Of a stretch of DNA of 64,000 bases, positions 1-11,759 are shown one piece after another. A model generated the notes under the pieces. It was given only the letters and a program-made list of their open reading frames with translations. It was not told the origin of the DNA and did no database searches. The stretch's first letter is position 1. Each line of letters opens with the position of its first letter. Origin of the DNA: Corynebacterium variabile (lineage in GTDB: Bacteria > Actinomycetota > Actinomycetes > Mycobacteriales > Mycobacteriaceae); the NCBI RefSeq assembly GCF_006539825.1, contig NZ_BJNT01000001.1:62001-126000 (forward strand), in the 5' to 3' direction. The position numbers and the translations under genes are program-made.

Positions 1-70
1 TGACGGAGCTGGCCTTTCCGGACCAGAGCATCCGCTCGACAGACACGAGTTCAGTGGCAATCTCAGCCAT
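1..70 (-). CDS. atpC: ATP synthase epsilon subunit, N-terminal fragment
   Basis: The first 23 codons of AtpC, with the rest beyond the window edge. The start ATG lies 12 bases after the atpD stop, in the order expected for the last gene of an atp operon. The visible protein begins MAEIATELVSVERMLWSG, typical of the beta-sandwich N-terminus of epsilon. This subunit joins the central rotor stalk to the c-ring and restrains ATP hydrolysis. Identity rests on operon position plus this short match. Confidence 0.85.
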   Translation of the reverse strand, partial: MAEIATELVSVERMLWSGKASSV

Positions 71-82
71 GTGCGTGACCCC

Positions 83-1534
<1,452 letters not shown>

Positions 1535-2512
1535 TTAGTCACTTTCTCCACTGTCGGACAGCGCGTCAACGCCGCCGACAATCTCTGAGATTTCCTGGGT
1601 GATCTTCGCCTGGCGCAGCTGGTTGGCGACCCGGGAAAGGTCGTTGACCAGAGCGGTCGCGTTGTCGGTCGCGGCGGACATCGCGGTCCGTCGGGCCGCG
1701 GACTCACTGGCGGCGGACTCGAGCATGAGCGCGAAGATGCTGCGGGAGACGTACTGCGGAAGCAGTGCGGCCAGCAGGGTGTCCGGGTCGGGCTCGAAGT
1801 CGAAGTCGGCGGACGCGGTGTCCGCACTGTTCGACAGGAGATCCTCGCCGGTGTTCACTTCACCTTCGACACGGGTCTCGATCGGCAGCATGCGGAAGGC
1901 CTGCGGGGCCTGGGTCAGCATCGACTCGAAGCGCGTGTAGACCACGTGCAGCTCGTCGAAGCCGGGGACGCCCTCGCCTTCCGGAGCGCTGATACCGTCA
2001 CGAGGCTTGGTCACACCGTCAGGGCCGGCGGTGAAGCCGTCGATGAGGTGGTGACGCAGATCGTGGGTCAGCTTGAACTCGGGGTCCTGGGAGAACCCGG
2101 TCCACGCGCCGGCCAGCGGCTCGCTACGGAAGTTGAAGTAGTCCACGCCCTTCGAACCGGCGATGTAGAGGACGACGTCCTTACCCTCGTTCTGCAGCTT
2201 CTTGCGAAGCTCGACCGTGGTCTTCAGCACGTTGTGGTTGTAGCCGCCACACATGCCCCGGTCACTGGTGATGACGAGGATCGCGGCACGACGTGCCTCG
2301 GCCTCGGTGTCCAGCATCGGGTGATCCAGGGAGGAGGCGGACGCCAGACGCTGGATAACCCGCGTGATCTCGTCGGCGTAGGGCTGGGATGCGGTCACCC
2401 GAGCCTGTGCCTTCGTGATCTTCGAGGTCGCAATAAGTTCCTGCGCCTTGGTGATCTTCTTCGTCGAGTTGACCGACTTGATGCGGTCTCGCAGCTCGCG
2501 AAGTGTAGCCAT
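1535..2512 (-). CDS. atpG: F1F0 ATP synthase gamma subunit
   Basis: Central-stalk gamma subunit, 325 residues. The N-terminal helix (MATLRELRDRIKSV..KKITKAQELIATSKI) and the C-terminal helix (ATDNATALVNDLSRVANQLRQAKITQEISEIV) form the coiled-coil shaft that turns inside the alpha/beta ring. It is longer than the roughly 285-290 residue norm. The extra length is mainly in the middle (about residues 155-180, rich in Gly, Pro and Asp) and in an acidic stretch near residue 230, as I recall for other corynebacteria. Sits between atpA and atpD as usual. Confidence 0.98.
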   Translation of the reverse strand: MATLRELRDRIKSVNSTKKITKAQELIATSKITKAQARVTASQPYADEITRVIQRLASASSLDHPMLDTEAEARRAAILVITSDRGMCGGYNHNVLKTTVELRKKLQNEGKDVVLYIAGSKGVDYFNFRSEPLAGAWTGFSQDPEFKLTHDLRHHLIDGFTAGPDGVTKPRDGISAPEGEGVPGFDELHVVYTRFESMLTQAPQAFRMLPIETRVEGEVNTGEDLLSNSADTASADFDFEPDPDTLLAALLPQYVSRSIFALMLESAASESAARRTAMSAATDNATALVNDLSRVANQLRQAKITQEISEIVGGVDALSDSGESD

Positions 2513-2564
2513 CTTCCTACCTCCCTTCTTCGGTGTACTTGGACTTCTCGGTCATAGTCGCCGC

Positions 2565-4199
2565 CTACTTCTTGGCGGAGACGGTGATCTGGTGCTTGTC
2601 CAGGTCACCGTCGGCCAGGCCCTCGGGCTCCGGCTCGTTGACGACCGTGGTGCCGTCGGTGGTCTGGAAACCCTTGGCGAACTCGGCGTTGGCGGCCTTG
2701 AGGGCCTCCTTCGCCTCGTCCGACAGCGGCGTGCCACCGGCGATACCGGCGTAGATGTCCGCGTGGTTGGCGTGCAGGTTCTCCCACAGCTCAGCCTCGT
2801 AGCGGCGGACGTCCTGCACCGGCACGTTGTCCAGCTCACCCTCACCGGCGAGGTAGATGGAGACCATCTGGTCCTCGACTGCCTGCGGCTCGGTCTCGTT
2901 CTGCTTCAGCAGCTCGACGAGACGCTCACCACGGTCCAGCTGAGCCTTGGAGTACTCGTCCAGGTCAGAGGCGAAGGTGGCGAAGGCCTCGAGGTCGCGG
3001 TAGGCGGCCAGGTCGAGACGGAGGTTACCGGCGACCTTCTTCATGCCCTTGGTCTGCGCGTCGCCACCCACACGGGAGACGGACACACCGACGTTGATGG
3101 CCGGGCGGACACCCTGGTTGAAGAGGTCGGACTCGAGGAAGACCTGACCGTCGGTGATCGAGATCACGTTGGTCGGGATGAACGCTCCCACGTCGTTGGC
3201 CTTGGTCTCGATGATCGGCAGGGCCGTCATCGAACCGGAACCGAGGTCGTCGGACAGCTTCGCCGCACGCTCCAGCAGACGGGAGTGCAGGTAGAAGATG
3301 TCACCCGGGTAGGCCTCGCGTCCCGGCGGACGACGCAGCAGCAGGGAGATGGCACGGTAGGCCTCGGCCTGCTTGGTGAGGTCGTCGAAGATGATCAGGA
3401 CGTGAGCGCCCTGGTACATCCAGTGCTGGCCCAGGGCGGCACCCGCGAAGGGGGCCAGCCACTTGAAGCCGGCGGAGTCGGAGGCCGGAGCAGCCACGAT
3501 GGTGGTGTACTCCAGGGCGCCCTTGTCCTCGAGGGTCTTGCGGACCGACGCGATGGTCGAGCCCTTCTGACCGATGGCGACGTAGATGCAGCGGACCTGC
3601 TTGGTCTTGTCGCCGCTGGCCCAGTTCTCGCGCTGGTTCAGGATGGTGTCGATGCAGACGGAGGTCTTACCCGTCTTGCGGTCACCGATGATCAGCTGAC
3701 GCTGACCCCGACCGATCGGGGTCATCGCGTCGATGGCCTTGATGCCGGTCTGCATCGGCTCGTGGACCGGCTGGCGCTGCAGCACGGAGGGCGCCTGGAG
3801 CTCCAGGACGCGGTCCTCCTCGGACTCGATGGTGCCCAGGCCGTCAATCGGCTGGCCCAGGGGGTTGATAACACGACCGAGGAACTTGTCCCCGACCGGG
3901 ATGGACAGGACCTCGCCGGTCCGCTTGACCTCGTCGCCCTCCTTGAGGGACTCGAAGTGACCCAGGACCACAACGCCGACAGAGTCGGTCTCGAGGTTCT
4001 GCGCGACGCCGATAACGCCGCCCGGGAACTCAAGCAGCTCATTGGTCATCACGGAAGGCATGCCCGAAACCTGGGCAATGCCGTCCGCAGCCATGGTGAC
4101 CACGCCGACCTCCTCACGGGAGGCCTCCGCGGAAGTGCTCGAGGTGTAGTTCGCAATCGCACTACGGATCTCATCGGAGGAGATCGTCAGCTCCGCCAT
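2565..4199 (-). CDS. atpA: F1F0 ATP synthase alpha subunit
   Basis: Non-catalytic nucleotide-binding alpha subunit of F1, 544 residues. The Walker A sequence GDRKTGKTS is near residue 170, and the [11 protein letters not shown] and SITDGQ family motifs are present. The C-terminus carries an acidic and polar tail of about 40 residues beyond the E. coli end. In mycobacteria a comparable alpha extension restrains ATP hydrolysis, and a similar role here is inference. Start [15 protein letters not shown] is standard. Lies between atpH and atpG. Confidence 0.99.
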   Translation of the reverse strand: MAELTISSDEIRSAIANYTSSTSAEASREEVGVVTMAADGIAQVSGMPSVMTNELLEFPGGVIGVAQNLETDSVGVVVLGHFESLKEGDEVKRTGEVLSIPVGDKFLGRVINPLGQPIDGLGTIESEEDRVLELQAPSVLQRQPVHEPMQTGIKAIDAMTPIGRGQRQLIIGDRKTGKTSVCIDTILNQRENWASGDKTKQVRCIYVAIGQKGSTIASVRKTLEDKGALEYTTIVAAPASDSAGFKWLAPFAGAALGQHWMYQGAHVLIIFDDLTKQAEAYRAISLLLRRPPGREAYPGDIFYLHSRLLERAAKLSDDLGSGSMTALPIIETKANDVGAFIPTNVISITDGQVFLESDLFNQGVRPAINVGVSVSRVGGDAQTKGMKKVAGNLRLDLAAYRDLEAFATFASDLDEYSKAQLDRGERLVELLKQNETEPQAVEDQMVSIYLAGEGELDNVPVQDVRRYEAELWENLHANHADIYAGIAGGTPLSDEAKEALKAANAEFAKGFQTTDGTTVVNEPEPEGLADGDLDKHQITVSAKK

Positions 4200-4261
4200 G
4201 TTCTTCCTGCTCTCGGTTTGTCTTCCAGCTTCTTACGTTGAATATTCTGTCGATCCAGGCT

Positions 4262-5089
4262 CTACGCGAGGTTACGACGGAGCTTGTTCAGCCGACCGGC
4301 CGTGCTCCCGTCGATGATCTCGTCGCCGACCCGGATGACCGCTCCACCGAGGAGGCTGGTGTCAACCTCGGAATGGACGGACATCGCGGAACCGTAGATC
4401 TTCTCCAGCTTCTGCCCGAGGGCCTCTGACTGGGCGTCGGACAGGGGCGAGACGGAACGCACGCGGGCGACCGTCTTCCCGTCCAGTGCGGCTGCGAAAT
4501 CGCAGACCGCGTCAAGTCCTTCGACCGGACGGTCACCAAGCCGGCTGACCACCTGAAGCGCAAGCGCCTCGGTGACCGAGCTGACCTTGCCGTAGAGGAC
4601 CTTCGCGAACAAGTCGCGGCGGTTGTCCGCGGACACGAGACGGTCGGCCAGCAGCATTTCCAGCTGCGGCTCCTTCTCGAGCAGGCGGGCGAGCTGGTAC
4701 AGCTCGCTGCCGACACGGTCCTTCTGTCCCTGGGCGCCGGCGGCACGCAGCAGGGCGCGGCGGCCCAGCTCAACCAGGCCGTTGCGCAGGTCACGGGTGT
4801 TCGACCAGGTGGCACGGACCGCGGCGGAGACAGTCTCCAGGGCGGTACCGGACACCTTGCCGGACAGCAGGCTCTCGGCCAGCTCGACACGGCGGTCGTC
4901 CGGGATGGTCTGGTCGACCAGGGCCATGCGCAGGGTCCGGTCTCCGTCAAGGAGCTCGGCGACCTCGAAGAGGTCGGCACCGGTCTGAGCGCCGAGGCCG
5001 GCGGCCTCGGTCGACCCGGTCAGGGTGCTGTCCAGGCTCGCGGACAGCTGGTCCAGGGTTGCTCGGCTCGCTGCGTGCACGGGCGTCAC
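4262..5089 (-). CDS. atpH: F1F0 ATP synthase delta subunit
   Basis: Peripheral-stalk delta subunit joining F1 to the b-subunit stator. At 275 residues it is about 100 longer than the E. coli protein, as is usual in Corynebacteriales, where an extra N-terminal helical region precedes the classic OSCP domain (from about residue 100). The C-terminal motif [20 protein letters not shown] is diagnostic. It is a separate gene from atpF, unlike mycobacteria, where b and delta are fused. The start overlaps the atpF stop by 4 bases, which implies translational coupling. Confidence 0.96.
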   Translation of the reverse strand: MTPVHAASRATLDQLSASLDSTLTGSTEAAGLGAQTGADLFEVAELLDGDRTLRMALVDQTIPDDRRVELAESLLSGKVSGTALETVSAAVRATWSNTRDLRNGLVELGRRALLRAAGAQGQKDRVGSELYQLARLLEKEPQLEMLLADRLVSADNRRDLFAKVLYGKVSSVTEALALQVVSRLGDRPVEGLDAVCDFAAALDGKTVARVRSVSPLSDAQSEALGQKLEKIYGSAMSVHSEVDTSLLGGAVIRVGDEIIDGSTAGRLNKLRRNLA

Positions 5090-5652
5090 TTCCCCGAGCC
5101 GACGCTGTCGAGACCAGCGAGGAAGGAGTCGATGGTTCCGGACTTCTTGGTGCTGTCGGCCAGGTCCTCACCGAGCAGCTGCTCGGCCAGGTTGATGGAC
5201 GCGGCACCGAGATCCTTGCGCAGGTCGGAGACGACGGCGTCGCGCTGCGCGAGCAGTGCCTTCTCGCCGTCGGCGGCCTTGCGCTTGACCTCGGCCTCAG
5301 CCTTGGTGTTCGCCTCGGCGATGATCTTCTGACCCTGGGCACGGGCGTCGTCCCGGATCTGGGATGCCTCGGTACGGGCCTCGGCGAGCTGGGAGTTGTA
5401 CTTCTCCAGCGCGGCCTTGGCCTCCTCCTGGGCTGCCTCGGCACGCTGAATGCCACCCTCGATCTGCTCCTCGCGCTCGGCGAGGACCCTCTTGAAGGTC
5501 GGAAGTACGAACTTCCAGAACAGCACGAAGATGATGATGAAGCAGATAAGGGACCAGACGAGGTCGTAGCCCGCAGGCAGCAGCGGGTTGGGGTTTTCGG
5601 TCCACTGCTGTGGATCGTCATCCCCTGCCGCCAGAATGAAGTAGTTCGTCAT
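5086..5652 (-). CDS. atpF: F1F0 ATP synthase b subunit
   Basis: Stator b subunit, 188 residues. One membrane helix (about residues 28-50, [21 protein letters not shown]) is followed by a long charged, Ala/Glu-rich coiled coil that dimerises and reaches up F1. The helix is preceded by a short Asp-rich segment. Gene order between atpE and atpH, together with the 4-base overlap with atpH, confirms the assignment. Confidence 0.97.
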   Translation of the reverse strand: MTNYFILAAGDDDPQQWTENPNPLLPAGYDLVWSLICFIIIFVLFWKFVLPTFKRVLAEREEQIEGGIQRAEAAQEEAKAALEKYNSQLAEARTEASQIRDDARAQGQKIIAEANTKAEAEVKRKAADGEKALLAQRDAVVSDLRKDLGAASINLAEQLLGEDLADSTKKSGTIDSFLAGLDSVGSGK

Positions 5653-5745
5653 AGTCTCAGCTTTCGCTCTTGTGCGTGGTGATGTGTATCAGATGCCTGC
5701 CTGTTCCCGGTGGGGTTCCCACCGGGACCGGCGGGCGCCACACAA

Positions 5746-6066
<321 letters not shown>

Positions 6067-6897
6067 TTAGTGCTCGTCCGCGTGCAGCGAGAGCTCGATG
6101 TAGACCGCCGCCAGCAGGCTGAAGATGTATGCCTGGAGGAAGATGATCAGCATCTCGAAGAGCATGAACGCGAGGCCGAAGGCCAGGGTTCCCGCCGAGA
6201 GGACGGTCCAGCCGTTCATCTGCCAGAAGAAGAAGTTCGTGGCGGAGAACAGCAGGACAAGGATGATGTGACCCGCCAGCATGTTGGCCATCAGACGGAT
6301 GGTCAGCGTGACCGGGCGGAGGACGAAGGTGGAGAAGAATTCGATCGGCACCACGAGGATGTGGAGCGCCGGGGGCAGGTTCGGAATGACCAGCGAGGAC
6401 TTCATGAACTTGCCGAAGCCGTATCGCTTGACACCCGCGTAGATCATCGCGATGTACGCCACGGCCGCCAGCACGATCGGCATGCCGATCCTGGCGTTGG
6501 GCGAGACATTGAGGAACGGGATCACAGACGGGATGTTCCCGACCAGGACCACGAAGAAGATGGTGGCGATGACCGGCAGGAACCGGCGCCCCTCCTTCTT
6601 CCCCAGGATGTCTTCTGCGATGTGGATCCGGACGAAGTCGAGGAGGTACTCCCCGAGATTCTGGATACCACGGGGGACCAGCTTGGGCTTGCGCATCGCG
6701 ATAACGAAGAACACGGCCAGAACGAGGATCATCAGCAGACGGATGATCATCAGGCGGTCGAGTGCGAAGAAACCGTTCGCGAAATCGTAGAACCAGAGAC
6801 CTTCCCGGCCGGGAACGTCTTCGGTAGGTGCCTTGTCTCCACCCGGGAAGAATTCGTGCCCCATTGAGGGTGTGTGGAACTCACCCTCCAGGGCCAA
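6067..6897 (-). CDS. atpB: F1F0 ATP synthase a subunit
   Basis: Membrane a subunit forming the two proton half-channels, 276 residues and about six membrane helices. The essential Arg is in TLTIRLMANMLAGH, and the C-terminal helix has ...IFSLLAAVYIELSLH. First gene of the operon. The likely start is TTG at 6897 (protein MALEGEFHTP), because relatives begin with a similar -GxFHxP- segment. No convincing Shine-Dalgarno is seen before it. The alternative ATG at 6864 would remove that conserved segment. Confidence 0.96.
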   Translation of the reverse strand: MALEGEFHTPSMGHEFFPGGDKAPTEDVPGREGLWFYDFANGFFALDRLMIIRLLMILVLAVFFVIAMRKPKLVPRGIQNLGEYLLDFVRIHIAEDILGKKEGRRFLPVIATIFFVVLVGNIPSVIPFLNVSPNARIGMPIVLAAVAYIAMIYAGVKRYGFGKFMKSSLVIPNLPPALHILVVPIEFFSTFVLRPVTLTIRLMANMLAGHIILVLLFSATNFFFWQMNGWTVLSAGTLAFGLAFMLFEMLIIFLQAYIFSLLAAVYIELSLHADEH

Positions 6898-7232
6898 GGT
6901 TGTAACGCTCAGCGTTCTCTCCCGAGTTTGAGCCGCGTGACCTGTGCGTCAGGCGGTGCGATGGAGGTCGTCAGGTGGTACCCGGTCACCGTGGACTCCG
7001 TCGCACATCCGCACGATGCCGGGGGCGTAGATCCAGGACTGTTCCTGACCGCGCAGACGCGCCAGGCCAGTCGCCTGATTACCCGCACTGAACAATAGCA
7101 GCCCCGTTGCTCACACGCTAACGGGCACCCCCTGCGTCCTCCACCTGCGGTTTAGGGGGAGGTCGACGCCCCGATCACGCTCCCCCGTTCGAACATCCGA
7201 CACCCCCGGATTTGTCCCCCGACCCGGTGAAT
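6898..7232 (-). promoter_or_regulatory. Non-coding leader/promoter region of the atp operon
   Basis: A 335-base gap between the AtpI-like gene and atpB with no convincing gene. On the minus strand there is a plausible promoter: TTAGCG (7116-7121), 18 bases, then TATTGT (7092-7097), about 190 bases before atpB. This would give the atp operon its own start and a long untranslated leader. The motif match is weak. RNA 5'-end mapping would decide. Confidence 0.35.
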
Positions 7233-7706
7233 TCAGCCCACGTTGGTCGTCGTCGTTCGCAGGATCCCCAGGGTCTCCGTCGCCAGGCCGACCACCATCG
7301 CGAAGATGATCGTCACCCCCAGCGCGGTGGAGTCGTAGAAGTCGAATCCCTTGAGCACGCCCAGAGTGACGAGCACCACCACGATCTTGAGGATCCAGCT
7401 GCCGAGAATCACGATCAGCGTGTTTTGCGGCGTGGTGTTCGCCGTGAGCAGCACCACGCCGACGGTCGCCAGGACGAATCCGCCGCCGATGGCCGCCCCG
7501 ATGAGGACGCCCCAGATGCCCTCGATGTCCCGGACACTCCCCCAGACCATCAGAGAGATGACGGTCAGCACGGCGACCCCGATACCACCGAGTCTGGCGG
7601 CCCGCAGCAGCGGGCGCCTGTGGTCGGCGATGTCACCGTCCTCGGAGATGTTGATGTCCGGGAGCTCGGAGGGATCGGAGATGGGGTCCTGGTTCTGGTC
7701 AGTCAC
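7233..7706 (-). CDS. AtpI-like small membrane protein next to ATP synthase
   Basis: 157 residues. A polar, acidic N-terminus (about 45 residues) is followed by about four hydrophobic helices. The position directly upstream of atpB is that of atpI/UncI-type genes, which in other bacteria help c-ring assembly or Mg2+ supply. Sequence conservation in this family is low, so function is inferred from position and topology. GTG start at 7706 (MTDQNQDP) with a TACCCT -10 box (7713-7718) only 6 bases upstream and no Shine-Dalgarno, so it is probably also transcribed as a leaderless mRNA of its own. Confidence 0.7.
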   Translation of the reverse strand: MTDQNQDPISDPSELPDINISEDGDIADHRRPLLRAARLGGIGVAVLTVISLMVWGSVRDIEGIWGVLIGAAIGGGFVLATVGVVLLTANTTPQNTLIVILGSWILKIVVVLVTLGVLKGFDFYDSTALGVTIIFAMVVGLATETLGILRTTTTNVG

Positions 7707-7712
7707 CCGCCC

Positions 7713-7718
7713 AGGGTA
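7713..7718 (-). promoter_or_regulatory. -10 box of a probable leaderless transcript (AtpI-like gene)
   Basis: TACCCT on the minus strand, 6 bases before the GTG start at 7706, with no ribosome-binding site between. Fits the corynebacterial TANNNT -10 pattern. Confidence 0.45.
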
Positions 7719-7751
7719 TCCCGGCCCGTGCCGCGCACCGCAATCGGTGCG

Positions 7752-8948
7752 CTACCCCCGGTCCGGTAGCGCATCCCTGTTCCGGTTACGCAATAGCGGA
7801 ACCCAGGTCACCACGCCCACGACCACGAAGGCGACGAGGAAAACCACAAGGGCGACCACGGGAGGGAACACCGTCGCCCCCACCGCACCCAGGGCGACCA
7901 CCCCGACCCAGGAGTAGAGCACGAGCACGACCTGACGCTGGCCGTGGCCGAGCCGCAGCAACCGGTGGTGCAGGTGCTTCTTGTCCGGGGCGAAGGGACT
8001 CTTGCCGGCAGCCAGTCGACGGCAGACGGCGAGAACCAGGTCCAGCAGAGGAATGAACAGGGCGGCGAGCACCACCAGGAGCGGGGACAGCAGCGCAACC
8101 ACGTCCGCGGTGCCGTAGAGGGACATGGTGATCCTGCCCGAGGCCGAGACACAGCCGGCCGCCAGCAGCAGACCGATGAGCATGGAACCGGAATCCCCCA
8201 TGAAGATCCGGGCCGGGGCGAAGTTGTGCGGCAGGAAGCCGGCGCACACGCCCACCAGCACCGTCGAGATAATCGCCGGCGGGTAGGCACTCACGGTGCC
8301 GCCCTGGTCATGGAGGATCGTCAGCGAATAGATCATCAGCGTCCCGCCGCCGATCATGCCGAGCCCGGCCGCGAGCCCGTCCAGACCGTCGACGAAGTTC
8401 ATGGCGTTGATGATCGCGACCGTCAGGACCGCAGTCAGGACAGTGGACTGGACCTGGTCGAGAACCAGCGTGGTCCCGCCGTCACCGAGCGGCACCCAGA
8501 TGAGGTACCAGCTCAGGCCTGCCAGGCTCATCACCACCGAACCGACGACCTGTCCACCGAGTTTGATCACCCAGGAGATGTCGTAGAGGTCGTCGATGAT
8601 GCCGACGACCACGATGACCGCTGCCGCGAACAGCACGGCCATCATGTCCGGTGTCACCGGCGGGAACCCGCGGTTCAGTGCCGGCAACTGACCGGCGGTG
8701 GCGACCGCGACAACGAGGCCGGTGAACATGGCCACGCCACCGAGCCGTGGCGTCGGCACGGTGTGGACGTCCCTGGCCCGCGGCGCGCTCATCGATCCGA
8801 ACCGGACCATGAGCATCCGGGCGATACCGGTGGTGAGGTAGGTGGTGACGCATCCGATGAGCAGCACAAGTGCCAGCTCCCGGAAGGGGATGCCGACGCC
8901 GGCGTTGCCGGACGCGGCGAGAACCGTCGTCACTTCACCCATCCGCAT
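7752..8948 (-). CDS. wecA: Polyprenyl-phosphate GlcNAc-1-phosphate transferase (WecA/Rfe type)
   Basis: 398-residue integral membrane protein with about 10-11 helices, PNPT family (MraY/WecA). Catalytic motifs are visible: the Asp pair in VVGIIDDLYD (about residue 115), NAMNFVDGLDGLAAG, and NFAPARIFMGDSGSM. It transfers GlcNAc-1-phosphate from UDP-GlcNAc to decaprenyl phosphate. In Corynebacteriales this starts the linker that joins arabinogalactan to peptidoglycan. Begins 1 base after the sua5 stop, so co-translated. MraY itself is excluded because that gene sits in the division cluster and the context matches rfe next to atp genes. Confidence 0.9.
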   Translation of the reverse strand: MRMGEVTTVLAASGNAGVGIPFRELALVLLIGCVTTYLTTGIARMLMVRFGSMSAPRARDVHTVPTPRLGGVAMFTGLVVAVATAGQLPALNRGFPPVTPDMMAVLFAAAVIVVVGIIDDLYDISWVIKLGGQVVGSVVMSLAGLSWYLIWVPLGDGGTTLVLDQVQSTVLTAVLTVAIINAMNFVDGLDGLAAGLGMIGGGTLMIYSLTILHDQGGTVSAYPPAIISTVLVGVCAGFLPHNFAPARIFMGDSGSMLIGLLLAAGCVSASGRITMSLYGTADVVALLSPLLVVLAALFIPLLDLVLAVCRRLAAGKSPFAPDKKHLHHRLLRLGHGQRQVVLVLYSWVGVVALGAVGATVFPPVVALVVFLVAFVVVGVVTWVPLLRNRNRDALPDRG

Positions 8949-8949
8949 G

Positions 8950-9606
8950 TCACCCCTGGGTCAGGGACTCTTCGGGGACACCGAGCACCTCGGCCACCCG
9001 GGCCGCCTCGATCGCGCCGTGGCGCAGGATGCGGGGCCGGCGACCGGAGAGGTCGACGATGGTCGAGGAGGTGCCGATGGTGGCGGGACCGCCGTCAAGG
9101 TACACGGAGACCGAGTCCCCCAGCTGCTCACGGGCCTGAGCCGTGGACAGTGCCGAAGGCTGGCCGTGGACGTTGGCGCTCGACAAGGCCATCGGCCCCG
9201 TCTGCTGGAGCAGTTCGATGGCCACCGGGTGCAGCGGCATGCGCAATGCGACAGTCCCACGGGTGTCACCCAGGTTCCAGGGCAGGCTCGGCGCCTGGTG
9301 GGTGACGATGGTCAGTCCGCCGGGCCAGAAGGCCTCGACGAGTGCCTTCATCCGGGCGTCAGCGTCCCGCACCAGCCCGGTCACCGTGTCCCAGGAGCCG
9401 ACGACGACCGGGGTCGGGTAGTCCGGACCGCGGTGCTTGGCCGCGAGCAGGGACGCGACGGCGTCATTGTCGAAGGCGTCTGCGCCGATGCCGTAGACCG
9501 TGTCGGTCGGCATGACGATGAGGCGTCCACCCTTGACGGCGGCGAGGGCGGCGGCGAGGCCGGCCTCGTGGCCCTCGGGTCGTGTGCAGTCATAGGTCTG
9601 CGACAC
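8950..9606 (-). CDS. L-threonylcarbamoyladenylate synthase (Sua5/YciO/YrdC family)
   Basis: 218 residues. Makes threonylcarbamoyl-AMP from threonine, bicarbonate and ATP for the t6A37 modification of ANN-decoding tRNAs. The RNA-binding/active-site motif is GGRLIVMPTDTVYGIGADA near residue 28, with KHRGPDYPTPVVVGS, TRGTVALRMP and LSSANVHGQPS further on. The GTG start at 9606 follows an AAGGAG site by 7 bases. An open frame continues upstream but only as antisense to nothing recognisable. YrdC domain only; the C-terminal Sua5 domain is absent, as in short TsaC proteins. Confidence 0.93.
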   Translation of the reverse strand: MSQTYDCTRPEGHEAGLAAALAAVKGGRLIVMPTDTVYGIGADAFDNDAVASLLAAKHRGPDYPTPVVVGSWDTVTGLVRDADARMKALVEAFWPGGLTIVTHQAPSLPWNLGDTRGTVALRMPLHPVAIELLQQTGPMALSSANVHGQPSALSTAQAREQLGDSVSVYLDGGPATIGTSSTIVDLSGRRPRILRHGAIEAARVAEVLGVPEESLTQG

Positions 9607-9655
9607 TCTGGTGCTCCTTGGGGAAGTGGCGGATGGAAAGGGTCTTTCAGATGAT

Positions 9656-10681
9656 TCACTGTAGCCGGTCGGGCGAGCCCCCGCGGTCACCGGGATCACG
9701 GCGTACCGCACCGGTGACGAAGCGGTCGCGACCGGCGAAGTCACGGTGCTGGACCGGATCGGCGATACCGGCGTCCGCCAGCAGTTCCCGGACCTGCTGC
9801 CCGGTGGCGTCATCGTGCTCGACGGCGATCTCCGCGTGCGGGGCACAGGTCATGGCGATGATCCGGGCCAGGGGGCGCATGAGCTCGAGGCCGTCGGCGC
9901 CGGAGTAGACCGCCTCGTGGGGGTCCGCCCCGACCTCAGGGTCGGCTGCGGCGACATGCTCGCCGTGGTCACCTTCGGGGACGTAGGGCGGGTTCGACAG
10001 GACGAGATCCGCACCGGCGACCAGGCCGAGCCCGGTGACGAGTGCGGCGTCCGTGGCGTCCCCGCGGTGGAACTCGACGGCGATCCGGGGGTCGATGTCT
10101 CCTCTGGCCTGCCAGTCGGAGAGGTTGCGTCCGGCGTAGTCCAGCGCGGTCGGCGAAAGCTCGATACCGATGATCCGCAGGTCGAGGCGGTCGGCCAGCC
10201 TGGAACGGGTGAGCATGTGGGCGAGTCCGAGGCTGATCGTGCCCGGTCCGGAGCAGAAGTCCACCACGGTGAACCGCGGCGGGACCAACGCGGCACGCAA
10301 CGGAGTACTGCGACGTCGCGTCTCCCAGTCTGTGATCCGGGACGCTGCCCAGTCGATGAGCAGGTCGGTCTCCGGCCGCGGGATGAACACCCCCGGCCCG
10401 ACGGCGAGGTCGACCCCCACCACCGGCGCGGTACCGAGGATGAACTGCAGTGGCTCACGGGCGGCCCGACGCTCCACCATGGGCGGGAAGGACGCCGGCA
10501 CCGGGTCTCCCCCACGCAGCACGAGATCCATCGGGGTGACCGTGGAGCCGGTGGCTGCCGTCAGCGCCGCAGCCATGAGCTCACGGGCGTCATGGGCCGC
10601 CGACGGTACCCCGGCGTCGGTCAGGGTGGTGACCGCCGACCGGAGGGCGGCCGAGACGGTCTGCGGACCGGTCTCAGTCAT
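9656..10681 (-). CDS. prmC: Peptide chain release factor glutamine N5-methyltransferase
   Basis: 341 residues. Methylates the Gln of the GGQ motif in release factors using S-adenosylmethionine. An N-terminal helical substrate-binding domain is followed by a Rossmann methyltransferase domain with the SAM loop [16 protein letters not shown] and the signature [12 protein letters not shown]. The start MTETGPQT at 10681 overlaps the prfA stop by 8 bases, coupling the enzyme to its substrate's gene. An in-frame start 7 codons upstream is less likely. Confidence 0.95.
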   Translation of the reverse strand: MTETGPQTVSAALRSAVTTLTDAGVPSAAHDARELMAAALTAATGSTVTPMDLVLRGGDPVPASFPPMVERRAAREPLQFILGTAPVVGVDLAVGPGVFIPRPETDLLIDWAASRITDWETRRRSTPLRAALVPPRFTVVDFCSGPGTISLGLAHMLTRSRLADRLDLRIIGIELSPTALDYAGRNLSDWQARGDIDPRIAVEFHRGDATDAALVTGLGLVAGADLVLSNPPYVPEGDHGEHVAAADPEVGADPHEAVYSGADGLELMRPLARIIAMTCAPHAEIAVEHDDATGQQVRELLADAGIADPVQHRDFAGRDRFVTGAVRRDPGDRGGSPDRLQ

Positions 10682-11759
10682 CGGCCTCGAGGCGGGCGGC
10701 ACGGTCGGCGTCGTGCAGGGCGCCGAACAGGGCTTCCAGGTCGCCGTCGAGGACGGCGTCGAGGTTGTTGGCCTTGTAGCCGATGCGGTGGTCGGAGACG
10801 CGGGACTCCGGGAAATTGTAGGTCCGGATGCGCTCCGAGCGGTCCATCGTGCGGATCTGGGCGTGGCGTCCCTCCGCGGCGGCGGCGTCCGCTTCCTCCT
10901 CCTTCATCTGCTGGAGGCGTGCGGCGAGCACCTGCATGGCGCGGGCCTTGTTCTGGATCTGCGAGCGTTCCTTCTGACAGGTCACCACGATGCCGGTGGG
11001 CAGGTGGGTGATGCGCACGGCGGAGTCCGTCGTGTTCACTCCCTGGCCGCCCTTGCCGGAGGACCGGTAGACGTCGACTCGCAGGTCCTTGTCGTCGATC
11101 TGCACGTCCTCGACCTCGTCGGGTTCAGGGTAGACCAGGACGCCGGCGGCGGAGGTCTGGATGCGTCCCTGCGACTCGGTCACGGGGATACGCTGCACCC
11201 GGTGGACGCCGCCCTCGAACTTGAAGACGCTCCATGCGCCGTCACGGGTCGGCTGCTTCGACCGGATCGACATGGTGAGGTCCTTGACGCCGCCCAGATC
11301 GGTCTCGTTGGTGTCCAACACCTCACAGGTGAAGCCGTGCTTCTCGGCGTAGCGCTGGTACATGCGCACCAGCTCGCCGGCGAACAGTGCGGCCTCTTCT
11401 CCACCGGCACCGGACTTGACCTCCATGACCACGTCATCGGAGTCGTGGGGGTCGCGCGGGGCCAGCAGGTCGGTGAGCTTCTCCTCGAGCGCCGGGATCT
11501 CCGCGGCGAGACGGTCGGCCTCGGCGGCGAACTCGGCGTCCTCGGACGCCATCTCCGCGGCGGCCTCGTGGTCTTCGCGGGCCTGGGTGAGATGATTGTA
11601 CGTCTGGATGACCGGCTGGAGCTCGCTGAACCGCTTGGCGACCCGACGGGCCGCCGCGGCGTCATTGTGCAGCTCAGGGTCGGAGAGCTGCATCTCCAGG
11701 CCCTGGTACTCCGAGAGGATGTCGTCGACCTTGGACGGCGAACCTGCCAGATCACTCAT
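10674..11759 (-). CDS. prfA: Peptide chain release factor 1
   Basis: RF1, 361 residues, terminates at UAA and UAG. The stop-codon recognition loop reads PVT (in [11 protein letters not shown]) where E. coli has PAT. The catalytic GGQ is in [15 protein letters not shown]. The start MSDLAGSP at 11759 is preferred over an upstream MTT because homologs begin there. It overlaps the end of rho by 8 bases. The neighbour prmC encodes its methyltransferase. Confidence 0.97.
   Translation of the reverse strand: MSDLAGSPSKVDDILSEYQGLEMQLSDPELHNDAAAARRVAKRFSELQPVIQTYNHLTQAREDHEAAAEMASEDAEFAAEADRLAAEIPALEEKLTDLLAPRDPHDSDDVVMEVKSGAGGEEAALFAGELVRMYQRYAEKHGFTCEVLDTNETDLGGVKDLTMSIRSKQPTRDGAWSVFKFEGGVHRVQRIPVTESQGRIQTSAAGVLVYPEPDEVEDVQIDDKDLRVDVYRSSGKGGQGVNTTDSAVRITHLPTGIVVTCQKERSQIQNKARAMQVLAARLQQMKEEEADAAAAEGRHAQIRTMDRSERIRTYNFPESRVSDHRIGYKANNLDAVLDGDLEALFGALHDADRAARLEADD

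Noticed and set aside
2415..4241. 608-codon plus-strand frame over atpA
   Set aside because: Mirror of atpA codon usage with no domain or ribosome site; the same holds for the 517-codon frame over argS and the 644-codon frame over lysA.
9607..9846. N-terminal extension of the Sua5 frame
   Set aside because: The segment is out-of-frame prmC sequence; a GTG with AAGGAG 7 bases upstream at 9606 starts the conserved domain.
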